This document shows positions 9,244-18,687 of a stretch of 64,000 bases of DNA, piece by piece. Location of the stretch: contig JANXTT010000120.1 of the NCBI GenBank assembly GCA_025352225.1, positions 1-64,000 on the forward strand. Direction: 5' to 3'. Within the stretch, counting starts at the first letter, position 1; each line of letters opens with the position of its first letter. The notes under the pieces were generated by a model. That model worked only from the letters and a program-made list of their open reading frames with translations. It was not told the DNA's origin and made no database searches. The position numbers and the translations under genes are program-made. This DNA is from Mucilaginibacter sp. (lineage in GTDB: Bacteria > Bacteroidota > Bacteroidia > Sphingobacteriales > Sphingobacteriaceae).

Positions 9244-10833
9244 TTAATAGCCTGTATTTTGTTTTAAATTGGGGTTATTAGTAAGATCGGTATTAGGGAT
9301 AGGCATTAAGTTACGGAAATTGGCTACTGTTGTACCTGCTTTAACATTTCCTTTCCATGGCCATACGTAGCTACCATCAGTAAATTGACCAAAACGTATC
9401 AAATCTGTTCTGCGGTGCATTTCCCATTGCAACTCTCTTCCTCTTTCATCCAATATAAATGGCAGGGTTAATTGCACAGGCGTTATATTACCTGCTAAAC
9501 TACCATCATAAGCCCTTGTACGCACTAAATTAACATACGTTAAGGCCGTAACGACATCACCACCAGAGCCTCCGCGTAAAACTGCCTCTGCATACATTAA
9601 ATAAATGTCAGCCAAACGAAACATTGGGAAATCCGTATCAGGGAAAGTACTGGTTGGATCTGACCCAGCCGCGCCGGTTGAGGTAACATTTTTATATTTT
9701 GCAATAAGGTAACCATCTGTGAAAGAATATTGGTCGCTGATATCAAGATTTTGACCTGTAGAAAAAAGCATGTTCCTTTTATCAACGTTATCTGTAAATA
9801 AACTAACAAACGCCTTAGTTGTACGCAATCCGCTCCAACCGCCGCCGATACCAAAATCCGAAGCATTTTCAGCTCCACCTACTGGCGCATGTACCAAATA
9901 GGTCATCCCACCATAGCCTTGTGTATGTACGCCATCAAAAGTTATCGGGAATATGATCTCTTTTGAATTGTTATTATCCGCAAGAAAAAGGTTTTTATAA
10001 TGTGGCTCAAGCGTATAGCCAGCTGCTATTATTTTGCTACAATAGGTAATAGCATCGGTTGATCGGTCTGTGCCTGTATAAACTTTGGCATTTAAATAAA
10101 GTTTAGCGAGCAGTGTCCATGCCGCTGCCTGATCAGCACGGCCATATTCGTTATTACGGGCAGGTACAATATCGCTATCAATTGCTTTTAATTCACTTTC
10201 AATATAAGCAAATATTGCTGCACGTGGTTTCTGAGGTGCAAAAAATGCTCCTACAGGGTCATTTTCTGTCACTAATGGTACATTACCATATAGATCAACT
10301 GCATGCCAATAGCTTAATGCCCTTAAAAATCGTGCTTCTGCCCTGTATTGTTTAGCCAGAGTAAGGTTGCTACCTGTAATATTATTAGCCGCTAGTTTTG
10401 AATCAGAAGTGGCACGTATAAATTCATTACAAGCAGATATTTCGTAGTAAATACGGTCATACATAGCACGTATAAATTCATTATCCGCATTCCAATTCAT
10501 ATTGTGCAAATCATGTATGGTACCATCATTCCACGCAATTATAGCTTCGTCAGTTGTTAATTCCTGCATGTTGTAATACTCCCGCAGGTAATTTGAAAAA
10601 CCTTCGTCAATACCGGCAATATCAGGTTTTCCTGCTTGCGCCTGTTGCCCGCTTAACGCAAATACTGCGTAAAGTTTAGCTAATACAGGTTTATAGTTGG
10701 CAAAATCCGTGTATACGTTGGCCGATGTTAAATCATAAGCCGGCGTTAAATTCTTTTTACATGATGTTGTAATTGTTAGCAGCAGCATACTTGCAACCGC
10801 TAACTTTTTTAATATTGTTGATGTCATGATCAT
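9244..10833 (-). CDS. SusD/RagB-family starch-binding outer-membrane lipoprotein
   Basis: 529 aa. The lipobox is at TTSC (Cys25, or Cys23 if the second Met at 10827 is the start), followed by KKN. The SusD fold is recognised from YRAEARFLRALSYWHAVDLYGNVPL (TPR-like core, shown here by its RALSYW and DLYGNVPL parts), the YLMYAEAVLRGG segment and the C-terminal ILDERGRELQWEMHRRTDLIRFG signature. SusD caps the SusC barrel and delivers the glycan. The gene starts 7 nt after susC, the usual tight pairing. The starch specificity rests on the neighbouring SusE and GH13 genes. Confidence 0.93.
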   Translation of the reverse strand: MIMTSTILKKLAVASMLLLTITTSCKKNLTPAYDLTSANVYTDFANYKPVLAKLYAVFALSGQQAQAGKPDIAGIDEGFSNYLREYYNMQELTTDEAIIAWNDGTIHDLHNMNWNADNEFIRAMYDRIYYEISACNEFIRATSDSKLAANNITGSNLTLAKQYRAEARFLRALSYWHAVDLYGNVPLVTENDPVGAFFAPQKPRAAIFAYIESELKAIDSDIVPARNNEYGRADQAAAWTLLAKLYLNAKVYTGTDRSTDAITYCSKIIAAGYTLEPHYKNLFLADNNNSKEIIFPITFDGVHTQGYGGMTYLVHAPVGGAENASDFGIGGGWSGLRTTKAFVSLFTDNVDKRNMLFSTGQNLDISDQYSFTDGYLIAKYKNVTSTGAAGSDPTSTFPDTDFPMFRLADIYLMYAEAVLRGGSGGDVVTALTYVNLVRTRAYDGSLAGNITPVQLTLPFILDERGRELQWEMHRRTDLIRFGQFTDGSYVWPWKGNVKAGTTVANFRNLMPIPNTDLTNNPNLKQNTGY

Positions 10834-10840
10834 TTTTTTT

Positions 10841-13825
10841 TTAGAAGCCTAAGTTTAAACCGAATGAAAAAACACGTGGCCGTGGATAGAAGTTATTATC
10901 TATACCGCCCTGAACTTCGGGATCTAAGCCTGTATATTTAGTAATTACAAATACATTGGAAACGTTTACTGTTGCGCGTAAATTAGCTGCTCCTTTAATT
11001 AGTTTGCCAAAATTATAACTCAGGTTAGCATTATCCATCCTCAGGAAAGAGCCGTTCTCTACATAATAATCTGAGTATAACTGGTAATTTTTAAAGTTGG
11101 TATTTAGCACGCTTGATGATAAGTTACCTAGGTAATTTGGAAACTTAAATCCTGCAATCGCACCTGTGCTGGCACTAAAAGCATTATAAATGTAATTACC
11201 TACATTGGCACGCATTGAAAAACCTAAACCCCAGTTTTTGTAATTAGCGGTTGAGTTAAAACCCATATAGAATTTAGGGTTTGGTTGTTTATAGATATAC
11301 CTGTCGGCAACACCCGCGTCAGCAACACCATTGTTATTTATATCTGCATACACCCCTTCCATCGGGTTTCCTTTAGCATCATATATCTGTTTGTTTACCA
11401 GAAACGCATTTGGCGTAGCACCTACCAAATAAGCCTGGATTGTATTACCTACACCGCCAGGTATACCACCAACACCAATTGGGGTATTACTATTAGTACC
11501 TGTTTTTGATAGATTAGTTAGCTTAACATCATTATAGCTGATGTTGTAACCAAAATCCAAGTTTAGATCTTTGCTTTTAATTGCTTTTACATTGATCGAA
11601 AACTCAGCCCCCTTACTTTCAAGGTTACCAACATTGGTAAATAAATGATTGGTTAAGTTTGAACCAGCTGGCACTGGTATGTCAGCCAACAAATCTTTAG
11701 TTTTTTTGGAATAATAGTCAATTGTACCTGTGATCCTACCTTCGAAAAAACCATAATCTAAACCTAAATTCGATGTGGTCGTTTCCTCCCATTTAATATT
11801 TAAATCATATCCTTCTGGTCTTAATGTCGATGTAAAGCTATTACCAAATTGGTACTGAGACCCCCCATCGCCTAAAGTGTATTTTGGCAGGTAAGGGAAA
11901 TAGCCATTGATATCTTGCTGACCTGTTATACCATAACTCACACGCAGCTTAAGATCTGACACTACTTTGGAATCTTTTAAAAAGGATTCCTGGTTGATCC
12001 GCCATGCCAATGACCCCGACGGGAAGATACCATACCTGTTTTGTGGGGCAAATCTGGAAGAGCCATCACGCCTTACTGTGGCTGTTAACAAGTATTTGTC
12101 AAAAAACGAGTAGTTCAATCTCGCGAAGGTAGATTCTATATAATAATAATTTTTATACGGTAGAACAGATTGTTTGATACTTGTAGTCTGATCAGCCGCA
12201 AAATAATCTTGACCCGGAGCTGAAAACTGAAAATACTGGTAAGAATATCCAGCGGTAAGATCAATATGACTATTAATGCTCTTTAGATCTTTAACATAAT
12301 TTAAATAGTAATCATTAACATAATTTAAATTATCCTGAGAATATGAGGTATAACTACCTTTTGAAGCAAAAGCAGAAGCCGCAGTTACTGGTAAAGATGT
12401 GCTACCTTGCCCATGAGAAACATCATAACCAAGGTTTACATTGGCTTTCAGATCTTTTAAAAACGGAAATATATAATTGAATTGTATATTACCTATACTT
12501 CTTTTCACATTACTTACATCCTGTTTTTCTTCTAATAATCCAAGCGGGTTTCTAGGTGCAAGTGTATTAGGCACTATTGGAGCAGTAGTTGTAAGCCACT
12601 CATAATATCCGCCATAATTTGAGTTACCCGAATATACCGGTTGTGTAGGGTCAAAGCTCACTGCAGAGCCTATAGCCCCCTGATCAGCAAATCTACTTTT
12701 AGAATAAGTTCCTTTCAGATTAACGTCTACTTTAAGGCTATGGTTAAAGAAATCATGATTGATATTGAAAGCCGCTGTGGTCCTTTTTAGATTACTTGTT
12801 TTCAACACACCATCCTGATTAAGGTAGCCTACCGATAACCGATACGGAAGCGCTTTGATACCACCGCTAAAGCTGATATTGTTATCAGTACTATACGCAT
12901 CATGGTAGATCACTTTTTGCCAATCTGTATTAGATGTTCCTAACAAGCTGCTTTGAGAATTACTGCCGCTTACCGCCGCATCTGCTTTTACCAATGTGGT
13001 AAATTGATCGGCAGACAATACGGGAACTTCCTTTATTACTTTAGATAATGAATTAAGCGTGTTAAAATTTACCGTTAGTTTGTCACTTTTACCTTTTTTA
13101 GTTGTAATGATAATTACGCCGTTTGACGCACGTGAACCATAAATGGCTGTCGCGGAAGCATCTTTTAAAATGGTTTGTGATTCAATATCATTCGGATTGA
13201 TAAGACTTAACGGATTTGGAGAGCCCGAGATCGAAGAATTACTTACCGGAACCCCGTCAATAATTATCAACGGATCATTACTGGCATTAAGTGACGCTCC
13301 GCCACGTATGCGTATCGTACTCCCAGAGCCTGGAGCTCCACCGTTTGATGTTACTTGAACCCCTGCTACTTTACCGCTGATCAGCTGTTCGGGGGTTGTT
13401 ATTGGCCCCTGGTTAAAATCTTTAGCGGTAATTGTGGTTACAGACCCCGTTAAGTCCTTTTTGCGTTGGGTACCATAACCTACTACTACTACTTCGCTCA
13501 GGTTGCGGCTGTCTGGCTTTAAATTAACATTCAATACTGCGTTACCATCACTTACTACAACAGAGCTTTGCAATGTTGAGTAACCAATAAACCTAGTAAC
13601 AACGGTATAACTTCCAGGTTTAACACCGGATATTTTAAACACACCGTTAGCATCTGTAGTGCTACCCATTGTTGTGCCGGATATCGTTACTGAAGCTCCG
13701 GGTAGGGGTTGTTTTGTCTCATCCAAAACTTTCCCTGAAATGCTTCCTATTTGTGCGAATGCCCAGCTTGACAGCATTAATAATGCACTAAGGAGCAGAT
13801 ACTTTTTAAGATAAAATATTCTCAT
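10841..13825 (-). CDS. SusC/RagA-family TonB-dependent glycan transporter
   Basis: 994 aa. A signal peptide ends at AFA (residue 24). A carboxypeptidase-regulatory-like domain follows (about 27-107, ISGKVLDETKQPLPGASV). The family motif EVVVVGYGTQRKKDLTGSV marks the start of the plug domain (about 115-225, with VQVTSNGGAPGSGSTIRIRG), and a 22-strand barrel runs to the terminal FSFGLNLGF. It should import maltooligosaccharides across the outer membrane using TonB energy. It is first in the susCDE unit. A 989-nt non-coding stretch lies upstream, so the main sus promoter is probably there. Confidence 0.95.
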   Translation of the reverse strand: MRIFYLKKYLLLSALLMLSSWAFAQIGSISGKVLDETKQPLPGASVTISGTTMGSTTDANGVFKISGVKPGSYTVVTRFIGYSTLQSSVVVSDGNAVLNVNLKPDSRNLSEVVVVGYGTQRKKDLTGSVTTITAKDFNQGPITTPEQLISGKVAGVQVTSNGGAPGSGSTIRIRGGASLNASNDPLIIIDGVPVSNSSISGSPNPLSLINPNDIESQTILKDASATAIYGSRASNGVIIITTKKGKSDKLTVNFNTLNSLSKVIKEVPVLSADQFTTLVKADAAVSGSNSQSSLLGTSNTDWQKVIYHDAYSTDNNISFSGGIKALPYRLSVGYLNQDGVLKTSNLKRTTAAFNINHDFFNHSLKVDVNLKGTYSKSRFADQGAIGSAVSFDPTQPVYSGNSNYGGYYEWLTTTAPIVPNTLAPRNPLGLLEEKQDVSNVKRSIGNIQFNYIFPFLKDLKANVNLGYDVSHGQGSTSLPVTAASAFASKGSYTSYSQDNLNYVNDYYLNYVKDLKSINSHIDLTAGYSYQYFQFSAPGQDYFAADQTTSIKQSVLPYKNYYYIESTFARLNYSFFDKYLLTATVRRDGSSRFAPQNRYGIFPSGSLAWRINQESFLKDSKVVSDLKLRVSYGITGQQDINGYFPYLPKYTLGDGGSQYQFGNSFTSTLRPEGYDLNIKWEETTTSNLGLDYGFFEGRITGTIDYYSKKTKDLLADIPVPAGSNLTNHLFTNVGNLESKGAEFSINVKAIKSKDLNLDFGYNISYNDVKLTNLSKTGTNSNTPIGVGGIPGGVGNTIQAYLVGATPNAFLVNKQIYDAKGNPMEGVYADINNNGVADAGVADRYIYKQPNPKFYMGFNSTANYKNWGLGFSMRANVGNYIYNAFSASTGAIAGFKFPNYLGNLSSSVLNTNFKNYQLYSDYYVENGSFLRMDNANLSYNFGKLIKGAANLRATVNVSNVFVITKYTGLDPEVQGGIDNNFYPRPRVFSFGLNLGF

Positions 13826-14814
13826 TTAATTTAATTGTTTTGTTAGTTAAAAAGCTTTACACTGATAATTGGTTGCAGGTTAAAGCTCAATTGATTAATT
13901 CTTTACAAGGTTTATTTTGCCAATACTCACGTATTATTAAAACTTGTTTCTACGTTGGGTAAAGTGTTATCATATTTAATTAATTAGGTTATAAAAGGTC
14001 ATCACGTCATCTTATATCCGCACAAAATATTTATCAATCAATAGCTACAACCAGAATTAACTGATGCACTAAATTTTTACAGTACGGAATTACAATCGGT
14101 TTATATTGGTTATACGATTAACTTAAACTATAAGTTAATCAATCCTCTTATTTATATATTTTCAATAAATTAATTGACAATACAAAGTAAGATGGGCTGA
14201 ATACAAAAAGCTATTTATTTAGTAAAAATTTAAAAAAAAATACTACTTTTTAAATTTAACTACCTTATAATAAGCATATTAAAAATTACAAGATTCCAAA
14301 TCATTTAAATTAAATTTCAATTATTTAGACCCTGGTATTGGTTTTAAAATGTCTGCAATCAATAAAATAGCTAGTTCAACATAGTTAAAAAACTTAACTC
14401 GCCTATAAAACCTGTTAAAAAGTAATTTTATCATTGTTTAATCATTTGCGTTAAATAATAGCCTCATAATTACACAGAGGCATTTTATACTAATAAATTT
14501 TAAGATTGTTTAAGATTTATAAAGCAAAGTTCGGGGGTTAAACATGTGGGAGGTTGTCCAAAACATCATTTGTTTTGTGCAATTAGTTAATTGTTAGTTG
14601 AAACTGCGCTTAAATGCCTTGTGGAGGATTTATTGGGATTGTAAAAAGCTCTACCGCTGGTAAAATACTGAAAAATAGAGCATTATAAACCCTATGAATG
14701 ATTGCCGGATATGAATAATAACCCTGGCTAGATTATAATCAAGACAATTAATGTGGTAATAGGGCTTTTAATTTGATTACGTTTATTACATCAAGACCCT
14801 ATAGTAATATAAAA
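13826..14814. other. Long AT-rich intergenic region between the regulator gene and susC
   Basis: 989 nt with no convincing ORF on either strand. It is downstream of the SusR-like regulator and upstream of susC, both on the minus strand. It must hold the 3' end of the regulator transcript and probably the sus promoter and operator. The only clear structure I see is a perfect 10-bp inverted repeat at 14116-14140. No strong TANNTTTG element could be fixed near susC. Confidence 0.6.
14116..14140. repeat. Perfect 10-bp inverted repeat upstream of susC
   Basis: GATTAACTTA (14116-14125) and TAAGTTAATC (14131-14140) are exact reverse complements separated by AACTA. The repeat lies about 290 nt upstream of the susC start in a gene-free region. 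It could be a regulator-binding site or a transcript hairpin. There is no U run, so a terminator is less likely. Confidence 0.45.
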
Positions 14815-16437
14815 TTACTTGCTCGTATTTAAAGTATCAACTGCTTTTATTGCCATAATATGATGTTCAAAGTCATCACCATGTGTAAGAGCCTTGGCTT
14901 TAATGCGCATCTTGTATACGTAAATGGTTTTTTCTGAGTATTCAAGTATTTTGGCAATAGTTTCGGTATCTGTTATGCCCATTCTTATTAATGCGAATAT
15001 TCGTAAATCTGTTGTCAATACTTCATTTTCTTTTGGCCATATCTGGTCTTCTTTTTTAAATAAAGCGTTAAACTCAGTTATAAAATTTGGGAATATTTTT
15101 ATAAATACGTGATCAAATGTGTAGAATAAGGTATCCCGTTCTTTTTTAATGTTTATTTTATCAACAATTATTTGAATATCGTCGTATTTCTTAATGTTTA
15201 GCTTAGTATCAATAGACCGTTTAAGCTTCTCCAATTGTAAAATATAACCCGATATTACATTAAAAAAATAGCCAATATAATCTTCTTTTATCTTGGTTCC
15301 TTCTGTGAGCAGCTCATTGCTTTTTTCAAGCTGTATATTTTTATCATCAATTATTTTTTCTTTGATCTTTAATTTTTTGAGTTGCTTAAATAGTAATATT
15401 GAAAACCAGATCACTAATATCGTCAACGCTGTCACCGATCCCAGATAGATCAAAAAACGGCTTTTTTCGGTTTCTATATAATTTAGCTTGTCTGATGCTA
15501 CTATGGGCAAAAGCGTTCCAATTTGAATCTTTCGTTGCCGTGCCCCGTAAAACTCTGCATCAACCAGAGCCTGCTGCAGATAAACATATGCATTTTTTAT
15601 ATCACCACTTTTATATAAAAGCCCGGCCAGCCAAAATAGAGCTACGGTTTCTTTGGTAGACGATTTAATATCACTGATGGTAGCCCTTATTAACAAGTTT
15701 ATACTTTGTTCGCTATTGTTTGTGTTTAAATATATGTTACTTAATGTAGATGCTACAATTGCATACTCGTGCATTGTTAATTTATGATGTTCTAAAAGAT
15801 TGGTAAAATCAATGGAAGACTCATGTAGCATTCCATTTTTAATTTTTTTGAACCCTGTAAGATAAATTTTATTATAGGAATTTGGTTTACTCAGCGCAAT
15901 TGCAGAATCGATATATTTATTTGCTTCATTTTTGTAAAACGGTGCATAATGGCTGTCATCATCATAGCTGGCCACATCATAATATGCCCGGGTCATTAAT
16001 GAATAGTATTCTATTTTAACGCTGTCATCCAAAGAGTGGGTATTTATTCCGTTCAGGTTATCAAAGGTTTCTTTAAACATTCCCGATGAAAGCAGGATAA
16101 ATCCAAGTTTGATTTTACTGTAATTTTCCTTTGACTTATCCTTAAGCGCACGACTTAAATCCTGAAGTTTAATTGCATATACATAGGCCGAATCATACTG
16201 GTACGATTTATATTCGTCGTAAAGTTTTATACATACATTAAATTGGCCTTCAAAATTGTTTTTGGAAATTAAATGCAGCGTTTTTTTTAACTTTTGGATT
16301 GTTACTGCTTTATGATGATCATAAACGCTTTTATGGTTGAGCTCATATTTTAACTGATCAAATAAACTATCAGTTTTTGATGTAGAAAATGCAGAGCCTG
16401 AAATAAATAGCATCAACAATAAAAAGTAGCTTCGCAT
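14815..16437 (-). CDS. Membrane-anchored TPR/helix-turn-helix regulator (SusR-like, DUF6377-type)
   Basis: 540 aa with an uncommon layout for a transcription factor. It has a signal peptide or N-terminal TM helix (1-18), a helical TPR-like sensor region (about 20-325), one TM helix at about 328-350, then a charged coiled coil (350-415). The C-terminal helix-turn-helix (about 475-515, TDLRIFALIRMGITDTETIA then ILEYSEKTIYVYKMRIKAKA) has LuxR/SARP-like spacing. The sensor should face the periplasm and the DNA-binding end the cytoplasm. SusR of B. thetaiotaomicron is a membrane-spanning activator of starch genes. Position next to susC and divergent from GH97 supports the same role here, sensing maltooligosaccharide. 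The family name is from memory and the ligand is inferred. Confidence 0.75.
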   Translation of the reverse strand: MRSYFLLLMLFISGSAFSTSKTDSLFDQLKYELNHKSVYDHHKAVTIQKLKKTLHLISKNNFEGQFNVCIKLYDEYKSYQYDSAYVYAIKLQDLSRALKDKSKENYSKIKLGFILLSSGMFKETFDNLNGINTHSLDDSVKIEYYSLMTRAYYDVASYDDDSHYAPFYKNEANKYIDSAIALSKPNSYNKIYLTGFKKIKNGMLHESSIDFTNLLEHHKLTMHEYAIVASTLSNIYLNTNNSEQSINLLIRATISDIKSSTKETVALFWLAGLLYKSGDIKNAYVYLQQALVDAEFYGARQRKIQIGTLLPIVASDKLNYIETEKSRFLIYLGSVTALTILVIWFSILLFKQLKKLKIKEKIIDDKNIQLEKSNELLTEGTKIKEDYIGYFFNVISGYILQLEKLKRSIDTKLNIKKYDDIQIIVDKINIKKERDTLFYTFDHVFIKIFPNFITEFNALFKKEDQIWPKENEVLTTDLRIFALIRMGITDTETIAKILEYSEKTIYVYKMRIKAKALTHGDDFEHHIMAIKAVDTLNTSK

Positions 16438-16694
16438 AACTGGTATATGGTAATATAAATTAAGCTATAATTAATGATATTATAAAATTATGTTACAAAC
16501 ATAACTCCGCTAAGGCCTTATCAAGCAACGATAAAATGAGTTAATTGGTTTTCTAATAAAAGTTTGATAATAAAACAAAAAAGACCAATTTTAGAGCAAA
16601 CGGCAAAATCCATATCATAATTTGATAAAATTAAACCATAAAGAGTTATAAAAAGCCAGTATAATTGTATTCCAATAAAACCCATAACATAAAA

Positions 16695-18680
16695 ATGAAA
16701 TACCTCTTTATTCTAGCCTTTTTAACTTGCTGTTTTGAAGTTAATGCGCAAGATGGCCGCGCATTCGACATTAAATCCCCTAACGGGAAGATTGACCTGA
16801 CACTCCATATAGGGAAAACAATCTCTTGGTCGGTTAAGCACGAGGATACACAGATCATTATGCCTTCTAACATATCCATTACCTTAAACAATGGTGTGGT
16901 TTTGGGGAATAATGCCAAAGTAAGCAACTTTAAAAATACCGAAGTAAGGAGTTCATTTTTGACGCCCATATATAAAAAGAGAGCCGTAGCCGACGATTAT
17001 AATCAGCTTACGATAAACCTTAAAGGCAATTTTGGCTTGGTTATACGCGCCTATAACGATGGTGTAGCCTATCGCTTTTTTACCGGCCAAAAAGGCGAAA
17101 TGGTTATCAAGTCAGAAGAAGCTAATTATAATTTTGATAAAGACTATAAAGCTTTTATTCCCTATGTGCGCGATCTTAGGGATCACGACATATATTCATG
17201 CGCGTTTGAAGCACTTTATGATGAAATAAACATTTCAGAATTCGCTAAAGATACATTGGCTTTTTCGCCGCTTCTTATTGATCTGGGTAATGGTAAAAAA
17301 GCCGCCATTGTGGAGGCCGACTTACAAGACTACCCGGGAATGTACCTCAATATCAATCCGCAAACACGTAAAGGGCTACAGGGTGTATTTGCCCATTACC
17401 CCATAGAAGAAAAACTAGGTGGCTTTAACAATATGAACTTTATGCCTATTAAACGGGCTGACTATATCGCTAAAACTAGTGGCCCCCGCGCATTCCCATG
17501 GCGGGCATTAATTATTAGCGAAACTGACAAGGACCTTGCAAACAACGACATGATTCAAAAACTATCCCCTCCATCCCGTATTGCCGATGTAAGCTGGGTA
17601 AAGCCGGGTAAAGTAGCCTGGGATTGGTGGAATGACTGGAATATTTCAAAGGTCAATTTTAAAGCGGGAATCAATACCGCGACTTATAAATATTACATAG
17701 ATTTTGCTTCGAAAAACAAAATAGAATATGTTGTGCTTGATGAAGGATGGAGCGAAACAACCAATATGCTTAACATTTCCCCTAAAATTGACCTGAAGGA
17801 AATAATTGATTACGGAAAACAAAAAAATGTGAGCATAATTTTATGGGCAACTTGGTATTCTATAAATCAGGTAATGGATGAGGCCTTTTCACAATATTCT
17901 AAAATGGGCGTTAAAGGCTTTAAAATTGATTTTATAGATAGGGATGATCAAAAAGCAGTGGCATCATTATATAAAATAGCGGCTAAAGCTGCCGACTATA
18001 AATTAATGGTAGATTATCATGGCATGTTTAAACCTACAGGCCTGCAACGTACTTACCCCAATGTTATAAATTTTGAAGGTGTTAAAGGGTTAGAAAATTC
18101 TAAATGGACACCCCATGATGATGTACCTCGTTACGATGTGAGCATACCGTTTATCAGAATGCTTGGAGGCCCGCTTGACTACACACCCGGAGCTATGCGG
18201 AATTCAACAAAAGCCGATTTCAGGCCAAGCCAAACTTTGCCAATGAGCCAGGGAACACGTTGCCATCAATTAGCTATGTATGTAGTTTATGAAGCACCGC
18301 TTGAAATGTTGGCCGATAGCCCAACCGCTTATATGAAAGAACAGGAAAGTACCGACTTTATTACACAGATACCAACCACTTTTGATGAAACTGTTGCGCT
18401 TGATGGAAAAGTAGGTGAGTATGTAGCCATGGCCCGCAGAAAAGGAGATAATTGGTTTGCCGGCGGCATGACCAATTGGACAGCCAGGGAAATGACAATT
18501 GACCTGTCGTTTTTAGGAACAGGAACGTTTGAAGCTGAGCTATTTAAAGATGGCGTTAATGCCGAAAAAGACCCTACTGATTATGCAATAGAAGTTAAAA
18601 CAGTAAAAGCTGGTGATAAGCTTACAATCAACCTTTCTAACGGTGGTGGTTGGGCTATTAAGTTTAAACCTGTGAAATAA
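16695..18680 (+). CDS. GH97 glycoside hydrolase
   Basis: 661 aa from ATG 16695. An upstream in-frame ATG at 16665 would put 10 residues before a good signal peptide (MKYLFILAFLTCCFEVNAQ), so the inner start is preferred. The N-terminal beta-sandwich (about 20-280), the (beta/alpha)8 barrel with VVLDEGW, WATWYS, GVKGFKIDF and NFEGVKG, and the C-terminal beta domain all match GH97. SusB, the family member of the Bacteroides starch locus, is an inverting alpha-glucosidase. The Asp in KIDF is at the position expected for a nucleophile in the retaining GH97 branch, so the mechanism and exact sugar (glucosidase or galactosidase) are uncertain. It is divergent from the regulator and 7 nt upstream of the GH9 gene. 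Confidence 0.88.
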   Translation: MKYLFILAFLTCCFEVNAQDGRAFDIKSPNGKIDLTLHIGKTISWSVKHEDTQIIMPSNISITLNNGVVLGNNAKVSNFKNTEVRSSFLTPIYKKRAVADDYNQLTINLKGNFGLVIRAYNDGVAYRFFTGQKGEMVIKSEEANYNFDKDYKAFIPYVRDLRDHDIYSCAFEALYDEINISEFAKDTLAFSPLLIDLGNGKKAAIVEADLQDYPGMYLNINPQTRKGLQGVFAHYPIEEKLGGFNNMNFMPIKRADYIAKTSGPRAFPWRALIISETDKDLANNDMIQKLSPPSRIADVSWVKPGKVAWDWWNDWNISKVNFKAGINTATYKYYIDFASKNKIEYVVLDEGWSETTNMLNISPKIDLKEIIDYGKQKNVSIILWATWYSINQVMDEAFSQYSKMGVKGFKIDFIDRDDQKAVASLYKIAAKAADYKLMVDYHGMFKPTGLQRTYPNVINFEGVKGLENSKWTPHDDVPRYDVSIPFIRMLGGPLDYTPGAMRNSTKADFRPSQTLPMSQGTRCHQLAMYVVYEAPLEMLADSPTAYMKEQESTDFITQIPTTFDETVALDGKVGEYVAMARRKGDNWFAGGMTNWTAREMTIDLSFLGTGTFEAELFKDGVNAEKDPTDYAIEVKTVKAGDKLTINLSNGGGWAIKFKPVK

Positions 18681-18687
18681 CAAAAAG

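Noticed and set aside
13826-14814. Possible small genes in the 989-nt gap before susC
   Set aside because: Only very short frames occur, with no signal-peptide or conserved-looking sequence.
16488-16504. TTATGTT/AACATAA inverted repeat between the regulator and GH97
   Set aside because: The arms are only 7 bp and fully AT-rich apart from one base, so chance occurrence is likely in this composition.
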